Of a DNA stretch of 64,000 nucleotides, positions 16,728 through 25,950 are shown piece after piece. Every line of letters starts with the position of its first letter. Position 1 is the first letter of the stretch. Source of the DNA: Anabaena sphaerica FACHB-251. GTDB lineage: Bacteria > Cyanobacteriota > Cyanobacteriia > Cyanobacteriales > Nostocaceae. The stretch lies in NCBI RefSeq assembly GCF_014696825.1, contig NZ_JACJQU010000007.1, forward strand, positions 124,001-188,000, in the 5' to 3' direction. The notes beneath the pieces were generated by a model. The model made no database searches. It worked only from the letters and a program-made list of their open reading frames with translations, and was not told the origin of the DNA. The translations under genes and the position numbers were made by a program.

Positions 16728-18425
16728 TTATCTCCATCCTAACCAACGCAAACAAGGAACAATCAAATAATAACTCAACCCTAAACAAAGACTAATTAAA
16801 ATAGCAATAAAATCCAAAAAAGCTATATAAGTCAATAACTCTAACCAGCTTGGTGGATTGGAAAAATGGATAAATGAAATTTTAATTCCTAAATGTATCA
16901 AACCTGCCACAATATTGGCACTACCAAAAGCAGTTATAAAAGCATAAGCTAGGTAATGGCTGCGAAGACCTAAACCCAAAGTTAACATCGAAATTGATAC
17001 TAACATCCAAGCAATTAAGCCTTCGGGGCTATCATGTGGTTTAATAAATTGCCAAGTTATCCAACCTGAACTGTAGCCAATTAAACCCATGAAAGCAGAG
17101 ATTAAAAATCGTCGCTTTTGTCCAAAACTTCCTGATAAAGTAATTCCCCAAGCAGTTCCTAAACCAGCAACTGCATAGATGAGAATTTCTTTTGGATTAG
17201 AGGGTTGAAGATTGGGGATTAATTGGGGTAATTGACGTGATATAAATTCTGCAACGAAAGCACCTAATTTAGTGTGATAAGCCAACAAAAAACCAGCGAT
17301 AGTTCCCAAACTAGCGCCGATACTACTTAAAATTATCGCCCAAATGGTAGCCAAACAAGCTAATAAGAATTTGAAAATTGCTTGAACTGTGAATAATGTA
17401 GTGTTACCTACAGCTTGGGTAAATTGGGTAACAGTTTGGATGATGGTGTTTTGAAGTTGGGTAAAAAACCCTGGTTTTGATTCTACAGGAACAATTTTTA
17501 ATAACCGTTTTTGAATAATAGCAGCATGGGCTGGACGCGATCGCACATCCGTTTGTATCATTTCATCAAGTAAATCTGCGAGTCTGGGGTTAATATTGCA
17601 TTGATTACGCCAGCGTAATTCACTGGTGATAGGATCTTCTAAATCCTGCGGATATTTACCAGTAAGTAATTCAATCATTGTCCGTCCCAAAGCATAAAAA
17701 TCTGCCGCAGGACCAACATTACCTCCTGTAATTTGTTCTGGTGGACTGTAACCAGAAGAGAATAACCGTGTAGAAGGAGAATGCGATCGCAATATTGCTC
17801 CACTAAATTGTTTAGCACCGCCAAAATCAATTAACACCAACTGTTCCGCTTGTAGAGGTGCGGTAGGTGAAGGGGTACGCAACATTAAATTAGAAGGCTT
17901 AATATCCCGATGAATAATATGGCGTTTGTGCAGTTCCTGTAAAATTTTTACAGCTTGAGCGAACCAATTTAATACCAAATCCTCTGGACATCCTTGAGGA
18001 TACTTTTTGCGAATTTCCTCTAAATTATGCCCATTAATCTTTTCCATCACCAGACAAGCCAACTGGTGCGGTTTAGGACTAGTCAAACTGATTTGAAAAT
18101 ACCCATCAGCATCAACTTTAGGAACACCGGGATGATGGAAATTACTTAAAACCTCCGCTTCTTGGATAAATAATTCCAAAGCTTTGGGAGAATCTTCCAC
18201 CAACACTTTCAGCACCTTTTCAGTTTGGGTTTTGACATCCCAAACCGTATAAATTTGGGCAAAACCACCCGATCCCAAGGGTTCAATAGGGTAATAACGG
18301 TCTAATAACTGTAGTGGTGCGCCACAGCTATTACAAAATTTGTTTCCCCAAGGTTGGGGATAGGGACGTTGACAGTGAGGATTTATGCAGTTAACCGCAC
18401 TCTGATTTATCTGGGACAAAACCAC
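16728..18425 (-). CDS. Serine/threonine protein kinase with zinc-ribbon and membrane C-terminus
   Basis: A 565-residue kinase. The N-terminus has a four-Cys zinc ribbon (CINPHCQ, CNSCGAPL), then a kinase domain at about residues 45-305: glycine loop GSGGFAQIY, catalytic loop HRDIKPSNLML near 168, DFGGAKQ near 200 and an APE-equivalent SPPEQITGG. The C-terminal 230 residues hold several hydrophobic segments, so the kinase is anchored in the membrane. This layout is common among cyanobacterial Pkn2-type kinases. Substrate unknown. It lies upstream of the WD40 operon on the same strand but 385 bp away, so co-transcription is doubtful. Confidence 0.9.
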   Translation of the reverse strand: MVLSQINQSAVNCINPHCQRPYPQPWGNKFCNSCGAPLQLLDRYYPIEPLGSGGFAQIYTVWDVKTQTEKVLKVLVEDSPKALELFIQEAEVLSNFHHPGVPKVDADGYFQISLTSPKPHQLACLVMEKINGHNLEEIRKKYPQGCPEDLVLNWFAQAVKILQELHKRHIIHRDIKPSNLMLRTPSPTAPLQAEQLVLIDFGGAKQFSGAILRSHSPSTRLFSSGYSPPEQITGGNVGPAADFYALGRTMIELLTGKYPQDLEDPITSELRWRNQCNINPRLADLLDEMIQTDVRSRPAHAAIIQKRLLKIVPVESKPGFFTQLQNTIIQTVTQFTQAVGNTTLFTVQAIFKFLLACLATIWAIILSSIGASLGTIAGFLLAYHTKLGAFVAEFISRQLPQLIPNLQPSNPKEILIYAVAGLGTAWGITLSGSFGQKRRFLISAFMGLIGYSSGWITWQFIKPHDSPEGLIAWMLVSISMLTLGLGLRSHYLAYAFITAFGSANIVAGLIHLGIKISFIHFSNPPSWLELLTYIAFLDFIAILISLCLGLSYYLIVPCLRWLGWR

Positions 18426-18739
18426 GAAAATACAAAGGCTGGAACAATTTTAGCGCCTATGATTGCCTTTTTCACTTTGATAACCCAGAAATGCTGATCA
18501 AGTAGCCATGCGGCTAGGATAGGAGGGGGGAAGTTCCCCGATGAGCATTTCCCGTCAAAGACTAGGAAAGAAGCAATTACCAAAGCTGAAAATCTTGTTT
18601 TTACCAGGTTTTCGCCCAAGTTAAGCAACGCTTGAATTCGCAAAATTTTGAGGCAGAATGTTTGACTCGTTAAAACATACAGATATCATTAAATATCCAA
18701 GATATTTCTCCTCCCTTGGCATACAGTCTGACTCTTTAT

Positions 18740-19498
18740 ATGCTAGAAAGTTTCGGGGTTACGGTTAAGCTAAAAAGCCAATACCCAGCACCAGAAATAC
18801 GCTTATAAATTTGGACAAATGCGTTAACAAAGTTTAATAGTGAAGGTTTGTGGCATGGTATAGATTTAATTTGTCAATCTAGAGAAGAAGATACATATAT
18901 TTTTCAAGGTTCTTTTTTACCTACTAGTCCAGGATAGTATGAATTTACTTATAGATTGGGGCTGAATCATGAAGATAACAAATGGCAATGGGCAGGCAAC
19001 TTTGGAGAAAATGGCTATCTCACAGTTGAACCTCCATCGCCATCTATGACTTGGACACAAGGAGCAAATCACGTTGAGTTTCTGCCAGGTGTTTATGTTG
19101 GCAACTTTATCGCCGCTTCTCAGGCTGAAAAGCTGAAACTTGATGCTGTACTCAACTTAGCTTCTGAGTTCAATTTAGCTTTTTTATCTAGTTCTACTGT
19201 TACTTATAAAAAGATGAGTTTAATAGATGGAGCGCACAATGCTATATCTGATCATGCCTTGCTAGAAGCTATCAACTGGATAGAAGAACAGGTACAACAA
19301 AGGAAGAAAGTTTTAGTAAATTGTCGAGCCGGAATTGGTAGAAGTGGTTCTATCAGTATTGGCTATTGCTTTTATAAAAATCCACCTTGGAGTTATGAAC
19401 AAACTCTCAACTATATATGGAGCAAAAAAGCAGATATTTATCCTCATAAACATCTTCAGGAAAGCTTGGAACGGCTATTTCCTCGCAGTCAATGTTAA
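18740..19498 (+). pseudogene. Dual-specificity phosphatase-like gene with 5' part broken by two stops
   Basis: Reading in one frame from the ATG at 18740 gives a beta-rich domain (GLWHGIDL, YEFTYRLGL, WQWAGNFGENGYLTV) that recalls a carbohydrate-binding module, broken by TAA at 18806 and TAG at 18935. The same frame then runs open to 19498 and encodes a phosphatase domain with signature NCRAGIGRSGS (the usual HC before AGxGRS is NC here) and a general-acid loop candidate LIDGAHNAI. An intact phosphatase domain could still be made from the ATG at 19046. So either the gene is decaying or it has been trimmed to its catalytic domain. Sequencing error at two sites is the alternative. Confidence 0.7.
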
Positions 19499-19736
19499 TT
19501 AACCCAAAACTCACACAAAAACTCTCAAACTCTGATTTCTCTGCGTCCTCTGCGTTCTCTACGGTTCGTTTGGAATTCCGCATCAGATGATCACTTATCA
19601 ATCCAGTTGCGACAGTTGGGTTAAAAACTACTAAGCTGGTAATATAAGAGGTTAAAACTTTACCTAAAATTCTGCCTGGAGCGCAAAACCAGCGGTTCAA
19701 ACTTTCTCACTGACTAACTTACGTTGTAATTACATT

Positions 19737-21194
19737 ATGTTTGATGCACTATCTGACCGTTTAGAATCTGCCTGGAAAAAACTGCGGGGACAAGATAAAA
19801 TCTCTCAATCCAACATTCAAGACGCTTTGCGCGAAGTGCGTCGCGCCTTGTTGGAAGCAGATGTTAACCTCCAGGTAGTCAAAGATTTTATTTCTGAAGT
19901 CGAAACCAAAGCTCAAGGAGCCGAGGTAATAGCTGGCGTGCGCCCTGACCAACAGTTTATCAAAATTGTTCACGATGAACTTGTACAGGTGATGGGGGAA
20001 GAAAATGTTCCCCTAGCAGAAGTTGAAGGTAAAACCACTGTTGTCCTGATGGCGGGTTTACAGGGTACTGGTAAAACCACTGCTACTGCTAAATTAGCCT
20101 TACATTTACGGAAGTTAAATCGTAGTTGTTTGTTAGTAGCCACAGACGTATATCGTCCCGCAGCCATTGACCAGCTAATTACACTCGGTAAGCAAATTGA
20201 CGTACCTGTGTTTGAGATGGGCAGCGATGCTGACCCTGTAGAAATTGCCCGTCAAGGTGTGGAACGTGCCAGGGCAGAAGGCATCAATACGGTGATTGTT
20301 GATACTGCTGGACGCTTACAAATTGACCAAGACATGATGGCGGAATTAGCCCGCATCAAATCAACTATCGCACCTGACGAAACCCTGTTAGTAGTGGACT
20401 CAATGACGGGTCAAGAAGCCGCAAATCTTACCCGTACTTTCCACGACCAAATTGGCATTACCGGGGCGATTCTCACCAAGATGGACGGTGATAGCCGGGG
20501 TGGTGCGGCTTTGTCAGTGCGGCAAATTTCCGGTGCGCCGATTAAATTTATCGGTGTGGGTGAAAAAGTCGAGGCGCTACAACCGTTTTATCCGGACCGG
20601 ATGGCTTCCCGGATTCTCGGTATGGGTGATGTTCTCACCTTGGTAGAAAAAGCCCAGGAAGAAATCGACTTGGCAGATGCTGAGAAAATGCAGGAGAAAA
20701 TCCTGTCAGCGAAGTTTGATTTTACAGACTTTCTCAAGCAGTTGCGCCTGATGAAAAATATGGGTTCATTGGGTGGCATCATGAAGCTGATTCCCGGTAT
20801 GGGCAAGCTTTCAGATGACCAGTTGAAGCAAGGGGAAACCCAGCTAAAACGCTGTGAAGCCATGATTAATTCGATGACCATGCAAGAACGGCGTGATCCC
20901 GATTTATTAGCGAGTTCTCCGAGTCGGCGGCGGCGCATCGCTTCTGGTTCTGGCTATAGAGAGTCAGATGTCAGTAAGCTGGTGGGAGATTTCCAAAAAA
21001 TGCGATCGCTCATGCAACAAATGGGTCAAGGAAACTTCCCCGGTATGCCAGGAATGTTTGGTGGCGGTATGGGCAACCCCCTAGCCGCAGGCGGAAATGG
21101 ACCTGCACCCGGTTGGCGTGGTTATCCCGGCGGCGCAGCACCTGCGAAAAAGAAAAAGAAAGAGAAAAAGAAAAAAGGCTTTGGCACTCTTTAG
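19737..21194 (+). CDS. ffh: Signal recognition particle protein Ffh
   Basis: A 485-residue SRP54 homolog that binds signal sequences and 4.5S/6S RNA and targets ribosomes to the membrane via FtsY. NG domain: P-loop GLQGTGKTT near residue 108, DVYRPAAIDQL, DTAGRLQ, and TKMDGDSRGG. The M domain is methionine-rich (MKNMGSLGGIMKLIPGMGKL; SRRRRIASGSG RNA-binding helix; MRSLMQQMGQGNFPGMPGM). It ends in a lysine-rich tail, KKKKKEKKKKG, common in cyanobacterial Ffh. The ATG at 19737 begins with FDALSDRLESAWKKLRG. It is upstream of rpsP by 179 bp on the same strand. Confidence 0.98.
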   Translation: MFDALSDRLESAWKKLRGQDKISQSNIQDALREVRRALLEADVNLQVVKDFISEVETKAQGAEVIAGVRPDQQFIKIVHDELVQVMGEENVPLAEVEGKTTVVLMAGLQGTGKTTATAKLALHLRKLNRSCLLVATDVYRPAAIDQLITLGKQIDVPVFEMGSDADPVEIARQGVERARAEGINTVIVDTAGRLQIDQDMMAELARIKSTIAPDETLLVVDSMTGQEAANLTRTFHDQIGITGAILTKMDGDSRGGAALSVRQISGAPIKFIGVGEKVEALQPFYPDRMASRILGMGDVLTLVEKAQEEIDLADAEKMQEKILSAKFDFTDFLKQLRLMKNMGSLGGIMKLIPGMGKLSDDQLKQGETQLKRCEAMINSMTMQERRDPDLLASSPSRRRRIASGSGYRESDVSKLVGDFQKMRSLMQQMGQGNFPGMPGMFGGGMGNPLAAGGNGPAPGWRGYPGGAAPAKKKKKEKKKKGFGTL

Positions 21195-21220
21195 GTGATA
21201 GGTGACAGGTGACAGGTGAC
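21193..21220. repeat. STRR heptamer AGGTGAC x4 between ffh and rpsP
   Basis: Four tandem heptamers (the first reads AGGTGAT) start at the last bases of the ffh stop region. The same heptamer occurs three times at 46834-46854. Confidence 0.8.
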
Positions 21221-21373
21221 AGTAAGAAGGGAATAGGGTGTAGCGGGAGATTAATAACCCAATGCCCAATGACAACTGACAACTGACCAATAGCCGTTCA
21301 TGCCTAGCAAGTGCTAGAATTATCATTTCATTCACAAAATCACTGCCTACAAACAGGAGAACAATTTCTCAAA

Positions 21374-21634
21374 ATGATCAAACTGCGCTTGAAGCGATTT
21401 GGTAAAAAGCGGGAAGCAAGTTACCGCATTATTGCTATTAACGACCTATCCCGTCGTGATGGTCGTCCCCTAGAAGAACTAGGATTTTACAACCCCAGAA
21501 CTGATGAAGTGCGACTAGATGTTCCCGGCATCGTCAAGCGACTACAGCAAGGCGCTCAACCCACGGACACCGTTCGTCGCATCCTAGTAAAAGCTAATGT
21601 TTTTGAACAAGTCAGTGCAAACGCCGCATCATAA
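21374..21634 (+). CDS. rpsP: 30S ribosomal protein S16
   Basis: An 86-residue S16. The ATG at 21374 gives [20 protein letters not shown], the standard start, with ribosome site AGGAGA 12 bp upstream; the frame is open further upstream but that part is not conserved. Typical features are [11 protein letters not shown] and WLKRL-like [18 protein letters not shown]. Part of the small ribosomal subunit. It overlaps the KH-domain gene by 38 bp, so the two are translationally linked. Confidence 0.97.
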   Translation: MIKLRLKRFGKKREASYRIIAINDLSRRDGRPLEELGFYNPRTDEVRLDVPGIVKRLQQGAQPTDTVRRILVKANVFEQVSANAAS

Positions 21635-22028
21635 GCTTGAGACGAAGTTACCAGCAGCCAGTCCTAACTATGTTGGGCTGGTGAAGTTTCTTGTGCAGCC
21701 GTTTTTAGAATCTCCAGAGTCTTTAAGTGTCGATTGTGAAATGTCTCACACCCTCAAACGGGCTTGGATTCGCATCGCTTTTGACCCTATAGACAAAGGA
21801 AAAGTCTTTGGCCGGGGGGGACGCAATATTCAGGCAATTCGCACGGTAATTGCCGCAGCAGCAGAATTGGCTGGGCAATCAGTATACCTGGACATCTATG
21901 GCAACAATTCCCAAAGTCGGGATGGGATGTCTTTTGATGAAGAACAGGAAGAAAGAATACCCCCACCAAAATCGAGAGAAAGAAGTGGAGACATACCCAG
22001 ACCTGTTGCTAAACCACGCTTCCGCTAG
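21597..22028 (+). CDS. KH domain RNA-binding protein (KhpA/YlqC type)
   Basis: A 143-residue protein with one KH domain: [20 protein letters not shown] holds the GxxG RNA-binding loop (GRGG). It follows the rpsP-KH order found in many bacteria, where this protein is KhpA/YlqC. The start at 21597 lies inside rpsP (38-bp overlap); a later start would cut into [21 protein letters not shown], which is conserved in the family. The C-terminal 35 residues are polar and basic. Expected role: RNA chaperone or regulator. Confidence 0.88.
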   Translation: MFLNKSVQTPHHKLETKLPAASPNYVGLVKFLVQPFLESPESLSVDCEMSHTLKRAWIRIAFDPIDKGKVFGRGGRNIQAIRTVIAAAAELAGQSVYLDIYGNNSQSRDGMSFDEEQEERIPPPKSRERSGDIPRPVAKPRFR

Positions 22029-22637
22029 GTCTAAACTGGTATTTTTGAGGAGACTCAGCCAGTAAGCAGTTCTGGGAAAGATGGAGACAGGTGGCAACAA
22101 CATTGTCCAATTTTTTCGGAATCTCTCGTTGTTATAACGGAGTTGTCGGTAAAGTATAGACATTTGTTGCCAGCCTATTCTCAAAATCAAGAGGATTTGG
22201 GATTTGGGATTTTAAATGGGAATAGACTTATTTAGGGCTTGCTGAATAAAACTAAAACTGTTTATTAATAAGGGTTTTGCGAATTTTTAGAACAAAAAAG
22301 TGCAAGGTTTTGGCTTATGGAGTCTCAAAACAGTTGCATTTTTCCTTGTCGGATATGGGAAATTGAGGATATCCAGATGGCTGAAACTGTTCCCTGTTCC
22401 CTGTTAAGAGTTCCCTAACCTCACAGACAACTTTTTCAGCAAACCCTATTTAATCAGTGTCTCGGCTTTCCATTGGTTTAAGGATTTTCAGATGACTGAT
22501 TTTTTCAGTATATTTTAGGTTAAAATATTGTAAATTCTTAATAAAGATTTAAAAAAATTCCCAAATTATTTTGCTCGCTGTTTCAGAAAAATATCACCTT
22601 GATCAAAAACTGCTCCTCACTTAATTATTAAAAAACT
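22029..22637. other. Intergenic, mostly a MITE-like element
   Basis: This 609-bp gap holds the MITE-like copy at 22234-22447. The remainder is AT-rich upstream sequence of the PhoH gene. I see no gene. Confidence 0.5.
22234..22447. mobile_element. MITE-like element family A, copy 1
   Basis: A 214-bp element with inverted ends AGGGCTTGCTGAATAAA and CTTTTTCAGCAAACCCT. It is related in ends and internal order to 36744-36953. Both copies contain CTGTTCC heptamers near the right end. ATTT flanks both sides as a possible target duplication. It has no transposase, so it is non-autonomous. Confidence 0.7.
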
Positions 22638-23591
22638 ATGGCAGGTGCTTTAACAATTCAGCTGCCTAATATTCCCAGTGCGATCGCTCTGGCCGGATAT
22701 GGGGAAGCAAATCTCAAGTTTCTATCTCAACAAACAGGAGCTAACTTGGTTCTGCGTGGACAGGATCTGCTAATTGCTGGTACAGAAAAGCAGGTTGATC
22801 TGGCAGTGCGATTAGTGCGATCGCTGGAAAATCTCTGGAGTAAAGGCAATAATATATCAACTGCTGATATTTTAACAGCCCGTCAGGCATTAGAGAGCGA
22901 TCGCCAAGGTGAACTACAAGACCTACAACGAGATATCCTCGCTAAAAGTCGTCGTGGTCAAGAAGTCCGCGCTAAAACCTTCCGTCAAAAACAATATATT
23001 GAAGCTATCCGCAAACGTGATCTCACCTTTGGTATTGGTCCTGCGGGAACCGGTAAAACCTATCTCGCTGTTGTCGTCGCGGTTCAAGAACTGCTATCTA
23101 ATCAATTTGAAAGACTCATTTTAACTCGTCCTGCGGTGGAAGCAGGGGAAAAACTGGGATTTTTGCCAGGAGACTTGCAACAAAAAGTTAATCCTTATCT
23201 CCGTCCTCTTTATGATGCCATCAATGAATTTATCGACCCCGAAAAAGTACCTAATTTAATGGAACGTGGTGTGATTGAAGTTGCACCATTGGCATATATG
23301 CGGGGACGAACTTTAAATAACGCTTTTGTGATTGTTGATGAAGCCCAAAATACCACACCAGCCCAGATGAAGATGGTTTTAACTCGCTTGGGTTTTGGTT
23401 CACGCATGGTGATTACAGGTGACATCACACAAACCGATTTACCAATGCACCAACAATCAGGGTTAACAGTAGCTTTACAAATTTTGAAACACGTTGAAGG
23501 CATAGCTTTTTGTGAATTTACCCAAAAAGATGTTGTCCGTCATCCTTTAGTTCAGCGAATTGTTGCTGCTTATGAACAATACGAAAAATAG
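22638..23591 (+). CDS. PhoH family ATPase
   Basis: A 317-residue P-loop protein. An N-terminal KH-like region (about residues 1-100) precedes the ATPase: Walker A GPAGTGKTY near residue 134, LTRPAVEAGEKLGFLPGD, Walker B FVIVDEAQNTTPAQMKM near 235, and MVITGDITQTDLP. Length and motif order match bacterial PhoH/PhoL (YbeZ), involved in RNA metabolism and ribosome maturation. It is usually next to ybeY, which is not adjacent here. The ATG at 22638 follows an AT-rich leader without a strong ribosome site. Confidence 0.93.
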   Translation: MAGALTIQLPNIPSAIALAGYGEANLKFLSQQTGANLVLRGQDLLIAGTEKQVDLAVRLVRSLENLWSKGNNISTADILTARQALESDRQGELQDLQRDILAKSRRGQEVRAKTFRQKQYIEAIRKRDLTFGIGPAGTGKTYLAVVVAVQELLSNQFERLILTRPAVEAGEKLGFLPGDLQQKVNPYLRPLYDAINEFIDPEKVPNLMERGVIEVAPLAYMRGRTLNNAFVIVDEAQNTTPAQMKMVLTRLGFGSRMVITGDITQTDLPMHQQSGLTVALQILKHVEGIAFCEFTQKDVVRHPLVQRIVAAYEQYEK

Positions 23592-23978
23592 TAATATCCG
23601 TTTCTCTGAATCAGGATTTACAGGATGTTTTTTGTGTTATGATTTTTTTATCTGAAATCCCGCTGCCGATTTTCTCCAAGCTTCACAAAAATTAAATAAA
23701 AGTTAAAAAAAATTCAAAAATTCAAAAAAAATTTCGTTTTTTGGGGTGTCAACCGATTGACTTTTTCCTCTAGAAGTGATATTTTTATAATGGGAATGCG
23801 TGCCTCGATAAAAATTTTGCTTACACTCCATTATATTGATAAAACTATCTTACCACAGCAGCCGCCCCGTGAACCCTAAAAATAAAAAATTTTTTGATAA
23901 AAAACTTATTTAAAAGTTATTTTAGAATAAGATTTGATTATTAATCAGGGAAAATAAGAGAGTTTTTTGATACATCAA
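23592..23978. other. Intergenic, AT-rich, nothing recognised
   Basis: This 387-bp gap lies between convergent PhoH and ParE genes. It is very AT-rich with A/T runs but shows no clear gene or clean terminator. Confidence 0.5.
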
Positions 23979-24299
23979 CTATTCTTCTGCTGCTAAAATT
24001 TGTAAAATATCCCGTGCAGCATGAATTAACCGGACAATTTCAATATATTCATCCCCTTCTAAATAAAAAATTAGATGCTTTTCAAATCCTCTAACTCCCC
24101 ACTTCCGCAAACCAACTAAACGTGGATTTTTAACATTATAAATACTACCAATACCAGGCAGTTGTGCTAATTGTGAAAAAGTCTGCCTTGTAGCATCAAA
24201 AAAACTTAATACTGCATCAAAATTACTCTGGGCAATATAAGCAAACTGTTCATCAAGGTCAACACTAGCCTTTGGTCTAATTACAATTCGTCTAGTCAT
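23979..24299 (-). CDS. parE: ParE/RelE family toxin
   Basis: A 106-residue toxin of a type II toxin-antitoxin pair. It starts MTRRIVIRPKASVDLDEQFAYIA, the usual ParE opening (P-x-A-x-x-D-L-x-x-x-x-x-Y-I), followed by LAQLPGIGS, the loop before the beta core, and LIFYLEGDEYIEIVRLIHAARD, whose end matches the family's V-L-H-x-x-R-D. ParE toxins poison gyrase; RelE relatives cut mRNA, and sequence alone does not decide. The antitoxin gene lies 5 bp upstream on the same strand. Confidence 0.88.
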   Translation of the reverse strand: MTRRIVIRPKASVDLDEQFAYIAQSNFDAVLSFFDATRQTFSQLAQLPGIGSIYNVKNPRLVGLRKWGVRGFEKHLIFYLEGDEYIEIVRLIHAARDILQILAAEE

Positions 24300-24304
24300 T
24301 GCTA

Positions 24305-24553
24305 TTACTTGCGGAGTCTCTCAAGAAGCTGAGTGCGTTTTTGTTCCCACCACTCATCCGTAATCTCAATCGCTTCACCGCTATCTAAGCCTTCTAATAG
24401 TAATGTTTCTAGTCTTGTTTGTGCCACCCTTTCTAAGTCTTGACGAATCAAATGTCGAATGTATTCACTTGTGGTACTGTAGCCACCTTTTGCAACTTGT
24501 TCATTGATAAAGTCCCGCATAGAATCGGGAAGAGAAATATTTACTGTAGTCAT
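24305..24553 (-). CDS. parD: ParD-type antitoxin (CopG/RHH)
   Basis: An 82-residue antitoxin. MTTVNISLPDSMRDFINEQV is a ribbon-helix-helix DNA-binding start, and GGYSTTSEYIRHLIRQD is the ParD hallmark. The C-terminal half is charged and should wrap the toxin. It precedes the toxin gene by 5 bp, the usual order, and would repress its own promoter in the region right of 24553. Confidence 0.92.
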   Translation of the reverse strand: MTTVNISLPDSMRDFINEQVAKGGYSTTSEYIRHLIRQDLERVAQTRLETLLLEGLDSGEAIEITDEWWEQKRTQLLERLRK

Positions 24554-24751
24554 AGCTAATAAGTTTTTATATTTCTGATTCTTTGATTATGGCAAATATT
24601 GTCAATTTTTATCAAATGTTTTGTAGGGATGTGGGAGGTACAATAGCGTATCCCTGACGGGACCGAAGGAATAGAGATAGCACTCCGTAGGAATCGCCTT
24701 TCTGCTGGGGTAATGGAAGTGCGATCTCCATACTAGAAATATAACTCTCGT

Positions 24752-25735
24752 TCACTTCTTATAAATCAAAAACACCGAACCAATTGGACCAAAGTTTTCC
24801 ACATAAACCTGATTATTATAAAACAACCCCGGAGACATCCCTCCATCAAACAACATCCCCTCTTGAATTCTCCCCAAACAATTATTTCTCGCAATTCCTG
24901 TTAACACATCATCAAACTGACTTGGTAGCAACTCTTTATTAATAGTAGAAGTTTGAATACTAGAATTAGCTTTCACATCATTAACTAACAGAATCACATA
25001 ACCTTTACTTGTAGTTGCTACCATAGAGCGATTAGTTGCACCCTTACAAGCAAACTCACCTAAAGCTTTACAAATATCTTTAAAATTACCTTGACGGTAA
25101 AATCTGCCATTACCTCCTACCAGATTATAATTAAGAAAATTTGCTCCTCTTCTTCCCGTATCAATAGTAGCGATACGTTCCCTTGGGTTTCCTCCAGATA
25201 TCCCAAAAGAAGAACGTTTAGTTTTAAAAGCACCAGAATATTCTACACCACGAGAAATATTTAAACCTTGGGGTTTATTCACAGTATCTATATAATCAGC
25301 ATTAATCGCAGCAATGGGTGATTTACCATTTAACTTAGAATTTTCATCAGCTATCAATTGACTAAAATATTTAGGAATGTATTCTCTTCTAAAATTCCCC
25401 CTAGCATCTTTAGCATATATTTTATGAGCTAAACCCACATTTACCTTAAAATCTAAACTTGGGGATTTAGGATTAAAGAGAATTACATGATTGATGCCTT
25501 TAGAATATCTTTCACCTTTATTATTAGTCTTAAAAAATTCAATACTAAACTGTGAATTATTACCGGGACAATTAGCAGATAGTTTTGGGGCTGAATTCGC
25601 TACCATATCCTGACTACCTAATAATAAACCTGTGGTAATGATGGAAATCAATAAAGAGAAAGAAAACTCAAAGCCTCTCTCTTTGTAGGAGAGAGGTTTG
25701 GAGAGAGGTATTAAATTCAATTTATTTATAAACAT
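24752..25735 (-). CDS. Phosphodiester glycosidase family (NAGPA-like) exported protein
   Basis: A 327-residue protein. The C-terminal part has the family pattern: PIAAINADYID near 140, RSMVATTSKGYVILLVND, and MLFDGGMSPGLFYNNQVY near 295 (the conserved D-G-G-S/M-S segment). Residues 25-47 are a hydrophobic signal sequence, so it acts outside the plasma membrane. The first 20 residues (IPLSKPLSYKERG) are read through a dispersed inverted repeat at about 25670-25706, so the true or ancestral start may differ. Substrate unknown. Confidence 0.82.
   Translation of the reverse strand: MFINKLNLIPLSKPLSYKERGFEFSFSLLISIITTGLLLGSQDMVANSAPKLSANCPGNNSQFSIEFFKTNNKGERYSKGINHVILFNPKSPSLDFKVNVGLAHKIYAKDARGNFRREYIPKYFSQLIADENSKLNGKSPIAAINADYIDTVNKPQGLNISRGVEYSGAFKTKRSSFGISGGNPRERIATIDTGRRGANFLNYNLVGGNGRFYRQGNFKDICKALGEFACKGATNRSMVATTSKGYVILLVNDVKANSSIQTSTINKELLPSQFDDVLTGIARNNCLGRIQEGMLFDGGMSPGLFYNNQVYVENFGPIGSVFLIYKK
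25670..25706. repeat. Dispersed inverted repeat overlapping start of a CDS
   Basis: Paired CCTCTCTC / GAGAGAGG arms around TTTGTAG, a palindrome type scattered through cyanobacterial genomes. Here it lies within the first codons of the phosphodiester glycosidase gene. Confidence 0.6.
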
Positions 25736-25800
25736 ACAGACTTACAAAGAATTTTTATGACAACAAAAATATTTTACTTCTGCCTTCTGCCTCCTGCATT

Positions 25801-25830
25801 AAAAAATCGCTACAGCATTACTATAGCGGG
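25801..25830 (-). terminator. Intrinsic terminator, copy 1 of duplicated sequence
   Basis: On the minus strand CCCGCTA pairs with TAGCG(A) and is followed by TTTTTT. The 22 bp at 25809-25830 are identical to 27796-27817. It would end the transcript of the DCL-HNH gene 120 bp upstream on the minus strand. Confidence 0.75.
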
Positions 25831-25950
25831 TAATGCAGTCGTCTGGCTACCCAGAGGGTCTTACAGATGATAGTCCTATGTATGATTTCGATTTCTGAGA
25901 ACTTTGTAAGTCATAGAATGCTAGTCAGTATCTAAGGGAATACACAAAAG

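Noticed and set aside
18407-18643. 78-residue minus-strand ORF overlapping the kinase start
   Set aside because: It overlaps the kinase gene, has no family resemblance and no ribosome site; composition looks random.
19407-19700. 97-residue minus-strand ORF
   Set aside because: It is antisense to the end of the phosphatase gene and runs through a common GCGTCCTCTGCG-type repeat.
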